64,000 bases of DNA, from NCBI GenBank assembly GCA_021234155.1, contig JAJEKV010000011.1, positions 17,252,677-17,316,676 of the forward strand. The letters are read 5' to 3'. How positions within the stretch are numbered: position 1 is the stretch's first letter; every line of letters starts with the position of its first letter. The position numbers and the translations under genes are program-made. The notes beneath the pieces were generated by a model. It made no database searches. It had not been told where the DNA came from and worked only from the letters and a program-made list of their open reading frames with translations. This stretch comes from Isoetes taiwanensis (Eukaryota > Streptophyta > Lycopodiopsida > Isoetales > Isoetaceae). Below, piece by piece: positions 24,713 to 36,964 of the stretch.

Positions 24713-24879
24713 ATCCGAGTATGAAGTATATTTCCTGAAGCATTTGGATAGAGCCATTAGGAAGAATAAGGTCAGTTGTATTGTCAAGGTTGCATCTATA
24801 GAATCTTCTTCTAAGCCGAAAGAGGTTATTAGTGGCTTGCTTGCCCAAAGCTATTGACAACCTCATGTGAAAATTTCAT

Positions 24880-25490
24880 GATCTTTTTCCTGGCGAGATC
24901 AAGGACCTACCACCTTTCAGGGGGTGGAATGTGATGTAGCACTTGCACCTGATATTATGCCTACCAGTAAGGTTCCTATCGCACGAGTATCCCTGAGTTG
25001 GCAGAACTTAAGAAGTAGTTGTAGGATCTTCTTAAATTGGGATCCATCCGACCGACTGCCTCAACTTTTGGGGCACCTATCTTTTTGTTAAGAAAAAGCA
25101 CGGTACTATTAGAATGTATATTGATTACCGCCAATGGAATAAGAATACTATAAACACTAGGTACGCTTTATTTAGAGAATCAGTCGCAGGTAGCTAAGTA
25201 TTTCTCCAAGATAGATCTCCGATCCGGTTACCACTAGATAAGGATAAAGGAAGATGATATCCATAAGATAGCTTTTAGAACCAGATATGGCCACTATCAG
25301 TTTACAGCTATGCCTTTTTGGGCCAGCCAATACGCCCGCAACGTTCCTAACGTTAATGAATTATGTCTTCCATGACTTCCTCGACGAGTTTGTGATCATC
25401 TTCTTTGATGACATACTCATTTATAGGAAGACATTAGAGGGACATGCACGCCACTTTCGTCTAGCTCTGCAAAAAATTGTGATGGCATAA
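24880..25490 (+). pseudogene. Ty3/gypsy reverse transcriptase fragment (right copy)
   Basis: This is the same RT fragment as 175-790: [33 protein letters not shown] and FFDDILIY are readable in two frames. It shares the stop after RSGYH and the frame change before NAPATF-like sequence, here closer to the gypsy consensus (NTPATF). The 25,150-25,200 stretch differs from the left copy by a small rearranged indel. Non-functional. Confidence 0.85.
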
Positions 25491-26504
25491 GTTTTTTGCA
25501 AAGTGCAAAATCATATAGTGGGTCTTCCATGAACCATGAGGGAATATGATGCCTAAATGGTGGTAGTGGATGAACTCTCCAAGATGGCACACTTTTTACC
25601 ATGTTGAACCACCGACACTGCATTGGATATGGCATACATTTTCACGAAGGGGATCTTTCGCCTTCACGGTAGAGCATTGAATTTTGCATCTTTTGGTATG
25701 ATTTATGTCATGTCATTTGGATTGGGGAAGACCAGATAAATGTTTTAAAGCTCAAAGAACCCTAATAAATGTCCTTTTAAAACATCACCTTCAAATGCTC
25801 AAGTTTTTTAGTGAAGAATGCACTCAATGATCTTGATCATAGCTATTTACATTATATAAAGTTGTTCCAGTGTGAAAAAGAACGGAAACAATGTCTACAG
25901 ATGAATGGAAGCGGGAGATTTTGACAACCCAAAAGTTTCCATCAACTAATGCAATGTTTTTGATAGGATTGCAAAGACAAACAACCAATTAAGTCGTGTT
26001 GTCACTCACAAGACGTCCCGATTGTTGAGAACAGCACCATACTTAATTAACTCTCAGTAAAAGAGACATATATAAGAGATATCAAGATCTTATAGATTTG
26101 TATAAGTCAGCGACATAGGCAGCACCTGTGTCTTATCAACTATCATGTCAAAATTTTAGTTATCATGCATTTAGCTTACCTAGTGTTTGCCGCTTCTGGA
26201 AAGCATCACCTTTTTTTACATTTGTCATGGTTTGCTCGTTCACTTCATTCGCATGCTGATGAAAATAATGAGTTATCATCCTGATCAAAATCCTAGCTCA
26301 ACAGTAATGTAGATGACTGTATGTGAGCGACATGTCATGATTGCATGCCCTTGCTAATCACTAAAACAATCCCCATGTGCCCCGTGAGTAATTTTTAGAG
26401 CCACATGGGCGAGAGTTTGCCCCTTACCCAAAAACAAATGATATTCAAATGGCAAGGTCAAAAGCCATGGTATATGGTGGCAATAAGGCCTTGCATTTAA
26501 ATAG

Positions 26505-27990
26505 GAAGGAAGGAAGGAAGGAAGGTTCTTTTATCGTCCGCGGAGGCCAATCGGCCTATGGGACCCAAATTACACGGGTGCAGCAAGCCCGTTGCTACCC
26601 GGATTAAAATCTCCCCGGGGAGGAAAAACCGTCGCAGCAATAAGCCTGCTGGCAGCTGTACAAATATACATATACACATGAATTCCCATGAATTCCCGGC
26701 ACGTCAGGTAGGCGCCCGGGGGCAGAGGTGAGTCCGCAGATCCAAAACCTCCTGGAGGTAGGAGCCAAGGGATCGAACCCGGCGGCGTCTTGAGTAGCTT
26801 CGTCTTGAGGCAACCGCAATGTCGCACCAAGAGAATATGACTATAGGTTGGACGGCTCGACGGAAGGCATGGCTTTTATCCTCAATAACCCCGGCGGGCA
26901 ACACCGACAAAGCTTTGTCCCGGCGGCTCTCCAACCCACCGCACTGTCCTCAAGCCGAAGATGGTGGCCCCTATTCGAATGGGCCGATGATCTGCGCTTC
27001 TTCATGGGCGAAATCGGGTAGACAATGGGCCTCGAACGGGGTGGGGTTTATGTCTTTGTTTGTAGTGTGCCATCTTTACCGTTCGAGCATGGTGGTCCCA
27101 AGCTTCCCGGGAAACAAGAGTCCAAGTACCCCCTCATCCCTATCCGGCGGCGTGTGTGCACTGGGCGCACCTATGTCGCATTATCGTTCGCCAGCGCCGA
27201 CCAATTGGGCTCTCTTGTCCTTCCAACAAGCCACAGTCGTTGTGGGCTCATCGCCACAACGTAAGCCAAATGGGAGCCTAGTGTAAGCCCATCGCCACCT
27301 TCCGGAAATAAACAATGTGTCTCCTATCGGGACGCATCTTTGCGGGGCATGAATCATCTCTCGCAACAAGATCGATATGGAATTGAGGGCTTGACCCCAA
27401 GTGCCCGCGCAAAAATGCCTTACGGACCTGCTCCCAAGTCGTTCCAAATCGCCAAAAGACACCGGGCCCTACACCTCGATCCCATCTGAAGAACTGGCTC
27501 CACCGGTGCGGAACAAATGTGGCCGATGGCCCCGGTCATCGGCTACCGCCTGTGACTATTGTTTTGCATTGCGTCTGGCGCCTTCCAACTCGCGGTCGGC
27601 GAATGGATGCATCCCAATACATTGAGGATGGAAATTCCACCCCCAGGTACTTGTAGCTGGGTGTGACCTCTACCATCTGCCCCTGATAAGTGAGCGTCGG
27701 AGGTGCTGGATGACGTGAGGAGGATATGAGGACCACCTTAGTCTTGGCCAGGTTGACAAGCATGTCCGTCGCGCGGCAGAATGTGTCCAGGGCATCTAGG
27801 TGTGCCTGCATGCCCTCTGGTGTATGGGCCAAGAGGTCCACATCATCTGCATAGATGAGCTGCCGGATGACCTGGTGCAAGAGCTGTATACCATCCCCCC
27901 CATTGGCAGCAAGCCAGGCTTCCAACTGGTCAATGTAAAGTCCAAAGAGTGTGGGTGAGAGAGGACAACCTTGCCTAACTCCAATGCTAC
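26505..27990 (-). pseudogene. 5'-truncated LINE with readable RT (right copy)
   Basis: From 27,990 on the minus strand an open frame reads SSIGVRQGCPLS, LFGLYIDQLE, IYADDVDLLAHTPEGMQ and VNLAKTKVV, then YLGVEF, continuing to about 27,560. These are RT motif B', the catalytic YADD of motif C, and the following thumb-side segment of a LINE. Downstream the frame is interrupted. The 3' UTR ends in GCCGATTGGCCTCCGCGGACG-like sequence, then (TTCC)n (26,503-26,525). The 5' end is missing: upstream of 27,990 there is only AT-rich DNA beginning with an A run. Truncated and dead. Confidence 0.8.
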
Positions 27991-30396
27991 TGGCAAATGA
28001 AAAAAAAATAATATAAACTAAACATGGAAGTAGCCAGAGTGTTTGTGCTAATTTTTAAAATTTATAATTTGTCATGTAATTTCTATCGTTGAATGTGAAG
28101 GTTTATTTTCGCCAACTTTTTAAGAGAATACCTTGCAATTTCAAATACAAAACTATATTGACAAATGATGTCAGACCTTAGGCTTTAGAATTTCTTTGTC
28201 ACCCAATGCATACAGGCGCAGCTGTCATCAATTAAACTTCAACTGCTTGTGCATTGAAATACTCAGATTCTTGCATTTTTACTCACAAACATAAATAAAT
28301 ATTACTTTAAAAGCAAAGACTTGGGAGGCGTAAAACAATAGAAGAGTACAAATGAATGAACATTCTGGTTAAAAATTTGAACACTGCTACATATCAACTT
28401 CTCACATGATTACATCCATATCCTACAAGTCTCTGTACAAGTAGTCTCAATATCCAAAATTTAGCTTCATGTCAACAATGTTATTTTTAGCCAAAAGAAA
28501 AAGAATGTAGAAGCAAATAGTAGGGAACCAATTTGCTTTTCGTTATACCCCCTGGAATCAAATTATGTAAAATTCTAAAATGTGCATTGAGATGGCTATG
28601 CTGACTATTACAAGCATAAGCTCAAGGCAAGCTGTTTATAGTGAGTTACATGACAAGGATAGCCAGAAGGATCCAAAAGAATCTCACACCCATAAATTTT
28701 GTGAAGGCTCTCATGGATATACAAGTCACATTTATAGCTGTAACATTGTTTACATCTTGGGCATGCTAGTTGAACGCCAACCACCTTGCAAAGAGTTCTT
28801 GCTTCGTGAAAGACATGACTGAAAAGGTAAGAAATGATGGATGTAACACGCTTAGCAAGATATGGAAGTTGTGCCTCGCAGCCAAAGCAGAAGTTTTCTA
28901 GGGTATGCTTTCCTTTCAGTGCAGAATTCATGTTAAATTCATCAAAAATTGGCACAGGGAATAAGTGATGATCTTGCTAAGTGAGAAGAAGAGAGAAATT
29001 TGAGGCGGCAAACATGACACTGAGTTGGTAACTCACAGACACCTGTAGCGCGCATGTGTTGCATGTGTTTCATATTACAAAGTTTCATGAATCATACATA
29101 AGTATAAGCTTAGCAAAATGATGCTATGCATTAACTGCATTGCCTGCCAATAGCAATAACATAACTCATTGCTTTTTTTGTGCTTCTCAAGTTGGAACTT
29201 TCCATGCATTTAAACCTTCAAATGCACACCTACTTCTCCATATGCAAAATATTGCAATGAAGAAGGTGTTTGGGGTCCGGGCTCGGGATCGCCTGAGGGA
29301 CAGATCTCTGTGAGATCCGTGAAGTCCGGCAGGGCAAATCCTGAGACACTCTTGTCACGCGGGATTTTTGCTAACAGAGGAAAGAACAAGAAAAACTCAG
29401 ATAAAACAGCAATGGCAATACACAATGAAACACACAAGACACTTGTGGAGAACACGGCAATCCATTGATCAAAACAAGTGTACAATGAAGGCTCAAAAGA
29501 GCGCACAACAGGCGACCAGCATGTCTGCTCTGTAGTGACACAAAAGAACACTCTGAACCCTCCTTTGAAGGAGCAAAAATGCTACAATTTATAGGAACAC
29601 GGAGTGGCCTACGGGCCTGAATCTGATCCTCATCATGACAACGCGTGCTCCACTACTTGGGCACTCGAACAGGAATCTGAGCTGTCCGCGGCCGTGCTAA
29701 CAGACAAGTAGTGGCCCGCCGTGGGTCCTACCTTTGGGTCTTCTGCTTCTTGGAGGAGCTTTGACCCGCCGTGGCGCCTTGTGGATCCCTCTTCTTGGAC
29801 ACCGTGGCCAGTGGGGCCTCGCCCTCATGCAGCAAGTATAGACCTGTGTGTCTGCCAGGCACAGGGCTAACAGAAGGGTATTCGATTGTAGTAAGATCTG
29901 CCTTAAATCTATAACAACGTTGGAATGGATGATCTTACCTCTTCTACTAGACTGCCAAACACAATTGCATAAGGACCTGCTATTAAAAGCTTTAACTTCT
30001 ATAGAACACACCTTCTCTAGTATTGAGTTGTACCTTGACATGCAATAATTTATCATTGCACATCTTTTTCTCCACTCTATTTTGATGTATATGCTCATCT
30101 TAATATACAAGAGTCGACTTGTTTTAACACAATAATGCCATAAATTCTATCCATGTTGCCTGCAACCAACTTGCCGCCCATTATCCACATAATATCATAT
30201 GCAATAACTGCAAACGGTCGTATCATGCATCAAGATATGACACTGTCAACAACTTAATCAGATATCATAGACACATTTAAAAACGTTTTTAGCATTAATG
30301 TGGTTAAAATTATGCTCACCCAATTGTAGATAGTGAACATTTGAAAGACTCTTAATGCACATTCAAAATGTCCACACATCTTAATTATGATAATGA

Positions 30397-30435
30397 ATAT
30401 AATAGAATAGAATAGAATAGAATAGAATAGAATAG
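30397..30435. repeat. (AATAG)n microsatellite
   Basis: About seven AATAG units. The same pentamer occurs at 34,635-34,655 and 35,468-35,488, and its complement (TATTC)n at 55,293-55,318. In the last two cases it is the tail of a LINE, so this array may mark an eroded LINE end. Confidence 0.9.
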
Positions 30436-33318
30436 GTGCACTGATTACGCTTAAGCAAAGTTTAGAAAACTAGAATGGTATCAAGAGCACCAAAGTTGCC
30501 ACCTCTTTTGTAGACGATGAATGTGCAAAATGACTATGGTATTTTATAATACTACATCCCATTTTTTCATGCTGCAAAATATTGCATAAGAAGAAAGGCA
30601 TTCCATTGGAGTAAGATCTACCTTACCTCTTCTACTAGACTTGCAAAGGCACAACATGCATCAAGACCTCCAATACAAGAGCTTTCATTGGATGGCTTTA
30701 ACCCTCTAGCTGTAGTCCTAAAAAGTGGTACACCTATCTTCCAACATAAATGCATAAATGAATAGGGCAGTCCACATGTTGCAAAAAAACTACATTTACT
30801 ATATGCATCTTGTTGTGTTATCTCATTGTAATGCCAGTCTTCCATGTCTAAGAATCACTTCAACGACCTCCTTTTTCACGTGTGAAATCTTCTTTATCTA
30901 AATCTTCAAATCTAGATCGATGCTCTCCTAGTTCTTGTTGGAAACCCTTACTGCCATATTTTGTCATTTTGCTTCCATTTCATTTCACATATCTGTTGGA
31001 GATTCAGGTGCATGTGACCCGATTTGGACTCTCGATGATCAGATTTAGTTTGGTTCTTCCTCAACACATAAAAATTGAGCATCCGGGTACGCGATATGAA
31101 GAGCGGTGAGATCCTCGCGCAACAACAGTGGTGACTGGAAGATTAACGACAAGTTTGAAACAATTTTTTAAAATATTATAGGTATATACTAGCATGTACA
31201 TGGAATATGCCAAAAACCCACATGAGCGAGGGTTTGCCCCCATAGGGGCAACCCAAAAATATTGGACAGTAGCCCTTAAAGTTGACAACTTATGGCGGCA
31301 AATCTTCAGTCGAAACTTGTTATAGTAAAGCAGAAACCATTCATAACCTCAAATAACTTTTTCTAGAAAAATAGGCTTTTTGTGGCTTCATATAATGTTA
31401 TATAATAGCAGTGAAACATGGAAACATGCAAACCAATATGTTTTATCATATTACATCAATAGGTTTGGACCCCTTTATGCTAGAAAATTGAAGAGCCCAG
31501 TTTTGGCCTAGTGCAAAAACTACTGTATTCTATGAAGTTTAGACAATCATCCATAACAAGAAATGTATTGGTAAATGAATTCCTCCATGGTCATAAAGAA
31601 TCCCGTAAATATTTAAAAAGTGGCGGTATCTTGTAAAATGAAAGTTTTTCTCGTTAGATACATGGGGTTTAAATGATAAAGAGTATGTTGAACCAATTTT
31701 GGTTGATGAATCCAAAATGGTTTCAGTAACAACTCTAGTGTTAAGTTTAATTTAATTTATGTCACTTGTTGGTCCTGAACCATGCCCTCGAGCCAATACT
31801 TTATTCAATATAACAATTTTCTATGGCCAAGATTGGTGTGATGCCATTCTTGGCAAAATTAGAAGTAAACTTGAGAGTCTGCCAGACAACCAATCAATTT
31901 AGGTCAGGCAACTCCAATTAGAATTCCACTAAGCATGAGACTCCATGATCCTAGATCTTCTAGCTTTGATACCACCCAAGCCCTTATACGTAAGCAAGTG
32001 CTATGGGGACAATTGCCTGAGTAAAAAAGATGGAAATGCGCCTGAACCCTGCGGATCTCAAAGTGTGCATATGAACATGATAAATGCTCTAGATTCTATT
32101 AACAAAGGGTGATGGCTACCAAAACTCTAGTGTCAGCTAAACACAAGAAGTTGGACAGTCAAATGCAACATGGTTATTGTTCCACAGCTGTTCACCCCTC
32201 TTCCAAGTCTATGAGGATAGATCCATCATATCTCCTCATAAGAGTTAAGACATTGGGCTAGGAGACCACATCACTCACAACAAAGCCCATATTGTTGTCC
32301 CAAAGGGTCTAGAATATCACTTAACTTGAGAGCCCTTAGAGGAGTCCGCTAATGACCCAATTGAACATGATCTCAAGTATCTCCTTCCAAGATACAACTC
32401 AATAGCCGAATGGAAACTCTTGGAACGGTCAGTCATAATCTGTCAAGGCTACGTCAATCACAAATCCATCAGATTCATCCGATCTATAAATGGTGTTTAA
32501 GTAAAGTTAGGCTACGGGTCATTGTCACGATTTCGCATACTTGTTGAGACCATCCATACTAGTAGTGCTTATAATACATGCTTTCATCCTCCATGGGAGA
32601 TATCCAGACCACAGATGGGTTTGACTTGGGAGTCGAAATAAGGGTTCAGGTGGTCTCTAAAACCATACTACTCAAACATATCTACTCAGGTCAAGGACAT
32701 ACTACCCTCGAGTAGTAATCTTCCATGTATACAAGATTAATCAAGCACAATACATTGCATGTATCAAATAACAAGGGAGAATCATGCCATTCCAAGTTAC
32801 TCCATCCCAAGCTGTCAGTTTTATGATGGGAGATCATCCATAGATGTGCGCAATATTTTGGTCCATAGATTTCATTAAGTGCCTGCAACATGCCATTTAT
32901 GTGCTTAGAAGGTTGAGACAATTCATCGTTATTTTTTCTTGCGTCAGCATGCTAGACCGGCTTGGTTGTGGCTTTAGAACTTCTTCAAGAGTAATATGAA
33001 TAGTCAGCACGTCTTATTAGTAGTGTACCCAAGTTCCTGGAACAATCTCACAAAGAGAGCATGTCATTTGACTTCAACATGGATCATCTGGTCAATTTGA
33101 CAAAGAAGAAATCTCTTCATTTTCAAGGGCGACGAATGTCATGATGCTCAATTGCTCATTGAAGCTAAACAATGCATTGTCAAAGCATATATACATCTTC
33201 AACAATAAATGATGAAATGACGAATCATATTTGGGAGCATTATCTTTAGATTAATACTAGAGGTGTCTCAGGGACCTGTTGGGGTTCATCAACCAGTATG
33301 GGTCCCTCAATCTGTTCT

Positions 33319-33380
33319 ATATATCTATCTATCTATATATATATCTATATATTAATACTATCTATCTATCTATCTATATA
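33319..33380. repeat. (TCTA)n / TA-rich microsatellite
   Basis: Two TCTA arrays separated by a TATATATC and ATTAATAC interruption. Simple-sequence DNA with no sign of function. Confidence 0.9.
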
Positions 33381-34013
33381 TTAGAGACTAATTCTCCATG
33401 ATACTTCTAAGATCTTAAATATAAATACCTGAATTGTAAGATTAACTCGATGTAATACCACCATATTCAATAGCAAAATAAAATTCTTAACAATTTTAGC
33501 ACAATCACACCTTGAAATACACTTAATTCAATGGTTTCAGTGATATGATATGATCTCATGACATTCAACGTGGAAATACAAATTTCAATAGCCTATAAAT
33601 GCTACTAATTTTTCAAATTTCATGTGATTTTATAAAAGTATGATGATCAATGAGCAAATCAAAATTTCAGTCATTGGGAGGCCCAGTTAGGTCCCTAAGG
33701 AATTTCTGAAAAACAGACATCTAGGAACCATTTCATATCTATGATATTCGAAATAGAATAAGAATGTGAAGGTACTATTATTTTTCAATGGAAATAGATA
33801 TTAAATACTACTCGTGTTGCCAAATGCATCTCATTTTTTCAAAAGGTGGAATAGCACTATGAATTTTTTAAATTTTAACCCTTGGGGGACCTAACTTGGT
33901 CCATAAAGAACTTCTAACCTTCAAACTTTTAAGAAATTTCTTGAAAATTCCACCATAGATTTTTCTAATTCTTCTTGTGATAGATTTTTCATATAATGGT
34001 ATACAAGATGGAA

Positions 34014-34795
34014 GAATTAGAATTCCTATGAAAGATCATATTTGAAAAATAATGTGAGAAATGTTAAAGACTCTGAGAATAAACTTGATCCCTTTAACAT
34101 TACGCTGGTAATAAAAGCTTTCTATATTTTGCATAAATTTTTCCTTATATGTACACATGGAGGACAACATATTATGAGTATGTAGACAGATTCTTCATCT
34201 TGGAGCTATGATAGAATTTCAAAAAATGTGTACAAAAAAACCCATTTGGGTTCATCAAGGGACAATACGATACATGACTCATTGAAATATTGTATGTTGC
34301 ACAATGGCGGGTGGTTCTATTATAGTGAACATATTCTCCATTGAACTTTCAGTCCCCCATTTATGTTTATAATTTCTTCTAATTAATAAAGTTTCGTGAA
34401 GAATTATAATTCCTATGAAAAATCATATTTGAAAAATAATGTGAGAAATGTTAAAGACTCTAAGAATAAACTTGATCCCTTTATGTTTGGCACAAATGCA
34501 TAAATTTTTCCTTATATGTACACTCATGGAGGACAACATATTGTGAGTATGTAGACAGATTCTTCATCTTAGAGCTATGATAGAATTTCAAAAAATGTGT
34601 ACAAATGAATCCATTTGGGTTCATCAAGGGACAATATGAATAGAATAGAATAGAATATGATATGATACATGACTCATTGAAATATTGTATGTTGCACAAT
34701 GGCGGGTGGTTCTATTGTAGTGAACATATTCTCCATTGAACTTTCAGTCCCCCATTTATGTTTATAATTTCTTCTAATTAATAAAGTTTCGTGTC
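34014..34795. repeat. Tandem duplication of a ~385-bp AT-rich unit
   Basis: 34,014-34,397 and 34,398-34,795 match closely (for example GAAAAATAATGTGAGAAATG, GGAGGACAACATATT.TGAG, GCACAATGGCGGGTGG). The second copy gained an AATAG-rich insertion at about 34,635-34,655 and lost a short piece near 34,485. This is a recent local duplication with no coding potential. Confidence 0.85.
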
Positions 34796-35126
34796 CTTAA
34801 AAACAAAAACCATAGACTAATTCAAGACTTGACCTTTAGACCAAGAAGAAGAACTATCTATACTTAAGCTCATAAATCTCACCACGACCAAGGGATCACC
34901 ACGACCAAGGGAAGCACATATTTGACAATAGTTCGAGGGCATGCGAGCAATCTACTAAAAATAATCCTCTTCAAGGTGGCGCTCAAGGTTAGGGACACAA
35001 TTGAATAAGAACCTTAAAATGCTTTTAGCAATGACTTATATACTTTGTACAAAACATCCATACATATAAAAAGGATCAATGACTATAATGTTACATAATG
35101 GTTAGCAATCAAGAACTTAGGCTTAT

Positions 35127-35150
35127 TAAAAAAAAAAAAAAAAAAAAAAA
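35127..35150. repeat. Poly-A tract
   Basis: A run of about 24 A just upstream of the inverted-end element at 35,258. It could be the tail of an eroded retroposon. No body is recognisable upstream. Confidence 0.7.
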
Positions 35151-35257
35151 GGGATGTTCTAAAGCATTAGAACTTGTAACGGCTTGGTCAGCCACATAAT
35201 TTCTTAGTGCATATGGTGATGGTTGGTTTAATTTGATGTATAAGTTTAAGTGCTAGG

Positions 35258-36211
35258 CTAAGGGTCATTTCCCACTTACCATTAAGTTAAGTTAAATAGG
35301 ACAAATAACTGGAACTTGCTTTCCCACTGACCCTTAAGTAATATCAGTTAAGTTAATTCCAGTTAATTTTTAACCATTCATTAACTTAACGGAGCATCCT
35401 TCTCACTAGAAAAAGTTAAGTTATTTTTTTAACCAAATTAAAAAATATTTAACCAACTAGTGCAAAAGAATAGAATAGAATAGAATAGTTTTTTTAACGT
35501 CCACGGAGACCAATAGGTCCACTTAACTTCTAACTTTTTGGTTAAGCATTAAGCTAACTTAACTACAAGTGAGAAATGGTTCCAGTTAAGTTAGACTCTT
35601 AAATCGTAATTTTGACAAGGAGGCCAATTAGTTGACCGTGTCTTATTAGTTTGATAGATTGAATAAAAAACATTAAAATAGGAGGTGGATTTTAAGAATT
35701 TTATGATTGATTGACTGGTCACGTGGTACTTGACTAGAAAGTATTAAAATGGAGAGAGTTGACTACAAGTCAATTGATTGGTAAGAAAATGTCTAAGTTA
35801 ACCAAAAGTCAACTCATTGACTAGAGGGCCAACCACTTTACTAGATTTTACTAGGTAGTCAAACAATTCACAAAAATACTAACTTGAGAAAAAGGTCATG
35901 TCCTCCATTTAACTTAACCGTATCTCTTAACTGAAGTGAGAAACGAACACATTTATCTCTAACCTAACAAAACTTCTTAACTGCTAGTGTGAAGCACAAG
36001 CTCATTATAAAGGTTAGGTTAAGTTGATTTCATGAGCTTAACCTAAGTGGTCCATAATTGGTATAGTGCGAATGCATATCTTCACAATCCTTTAAGTTAG
36101 TCTTAACCTAATGACTTTAATGGGAAATCACAACCTACTTTCCGTTAAGTTAAGAGATAACCAACTGGTTAAGTTAACCTAACCTAATTGCGAGTGGGAA
36201 ACTACCCTAAG
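35258..36211. mobile_element. Putative MITE-like element with inverted, repetitive ends
   Basis: The left end reads CTAAGGGTCATTTCCCACT, then ATTAAGTTAAGTTAA. The reverse complement of the right end reads CTTAGGGTAGTTTCCCACT, then ATTAGGTTAGGTTAA, so about 38 bp of imperfect terminal inverted repeat frames a ~950-bp body. Inside, the pair TTTCCCACT or CTCACT plus TTAAGTTAA (either strand) recurs many times, like subterminal repeats of DNA transposons. There is no transposase frame, so it would be non-autonomous. A clean target-site duplication could not be decided (AAGTG-like on both sides). A LINE tail is nested at 35,468-35,520. Confidence 0.6.
35468..35520 (-). mobile_element. Extremely 5'-truncated LINE tail
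   Basis: On the minus strand, GGACCTATTGGTCTCCGTGG and ACGTTAAAAAAA are followed by (CTATT)n. This is the same 3' end as the LINE at 54,540-55,325, with only about 30 bases of unique sequence left. It interrupts the putative MITE, so it is younger. Confidence 0.65.
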
Positions 36212-36359
36212 TGTTTGTCTGAGCTAGATAATAGATCATGGGCATGCTGCTAGTTTAAAGATGCTAGCACCAAAATATGAAATACGGATATGATGTAGTA
36301 AAGAACAAAATGTTTCAGAGGTTGTAATGTTGATGGATACTTACATGCCAATAATACTT

Positions 36360-36815
36360 GATTCGCTAGGATGGTTAGAGTGGCTTTTCCCCGTCTATCC
36401 TAGTGAATCAAGGTGGTTCTCACCGCCAATATTAGTGAATATCAACATTGAGAGTTGCTGTTAGAGTGGCATAGCACCAGCAGCCTTGGACACGACAGTG
36501 TGGTTCTATCCCTGGTGCCAACAAAGATAAATGTAAGTTGTTAGAGCGGCTTGGCCCCATCAGCTTACGTCAATATTCTTGCTTCTGCTAAGACGGTTAA
36601 AGTGGCTCTACCCTATCTGTCTTAGTGATTCAAGAGAGTTCTCAACATTCAAGGAGGTCTAGCCCCATCAGCATCCAGTGTCGAGATAATGGAACTGTTA
36701 GAGTGGCACAACCCCATCAGTATCCGTCAAATTAGTGGGTTTCTAGGACTGATAGAGCGGCTATGCCCCATCAGTTCCTATCAAACCATAAGCTGTTAGA
36801 GTGGCTCAGCCCCAT
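36360..36815. repeat. Array of conserved-loop, variable-stem hairpins
   Basis: Eight units share a loop of the form TTAGAGTGGCnnnnCCCCAT (17-20 nt), flanked by arms that differ between units but pair within each. Clear ones are 36,360-36,409 (15 bp, two G-T), 36,454-36,484 (7 bp), 36,533-36,568 (8 bp), 36,588-36,625 (9 bp), 36,691-36,725 and 36,744-36,780 (7-8 bp with one bulge). Units near 36,652-36,673 and 36,790-36,820 are degenerate. Inner stems of units 1 and 4 differ at only two positions per arm and both changes are compensated. There is no coding potential on either strand. It lies directly upstream of a truncated LINE. Function unknown. Confidence 0.85.
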
Positions 36816-36964
36816 CCGCATTCAATGTGAACAAAAATGAATACCAATTATAGCAGATACTGGAGATCTTCATGAAAGTCGAACCATTTGACCATTCAAA
36901 GATTGGCAGCAAGGGGTGTATAAAGAATTGGGTATATATAGTAGAGATAAGAAGCTTCCCAATT

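Larger units (their letters stand above)
24700..29873. repeat. Right copy of the 5.1-kb segmental duplication
   Basis: Partner of 1-5,146. In general this copy is better preserved: the LINE reading frame at 27,990-27,536 is nearly intact, while it is broken in the left copy. The right end GGGCTAACA (minus-strand TGTTAGCCC) matches the left copy's end, but the flanks then differ (GAAGGG here, CTCCCC there). Confidence 0.9.
29874..35250. other. AT-rich intergenic DNA, no recognisable gene
   Basis: No protein family, tRNA or terminal repeats found. Two degenerate related stretches occur at 29,888-30,010 and 30,606-30,700 (both contain GTAAGATCT.CCTTA and CCTCTTCTACTAGACT). 31,200-31,260 shares a CACATG.GCGAG.GTTTGCCCC segment with 1,672 and 26,402, hinting at another dispersed family. 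Otherwise I see only low-complexity tracts, listed separately. Confidence 0.6.

Noticed and set aside
36360-36815. CRISPR-like repeat array
   Set aside because: The sequence is a plant nuclear genome. The conserved part is the loop of hairpins, spacing is irregular, and no cas genes are present.
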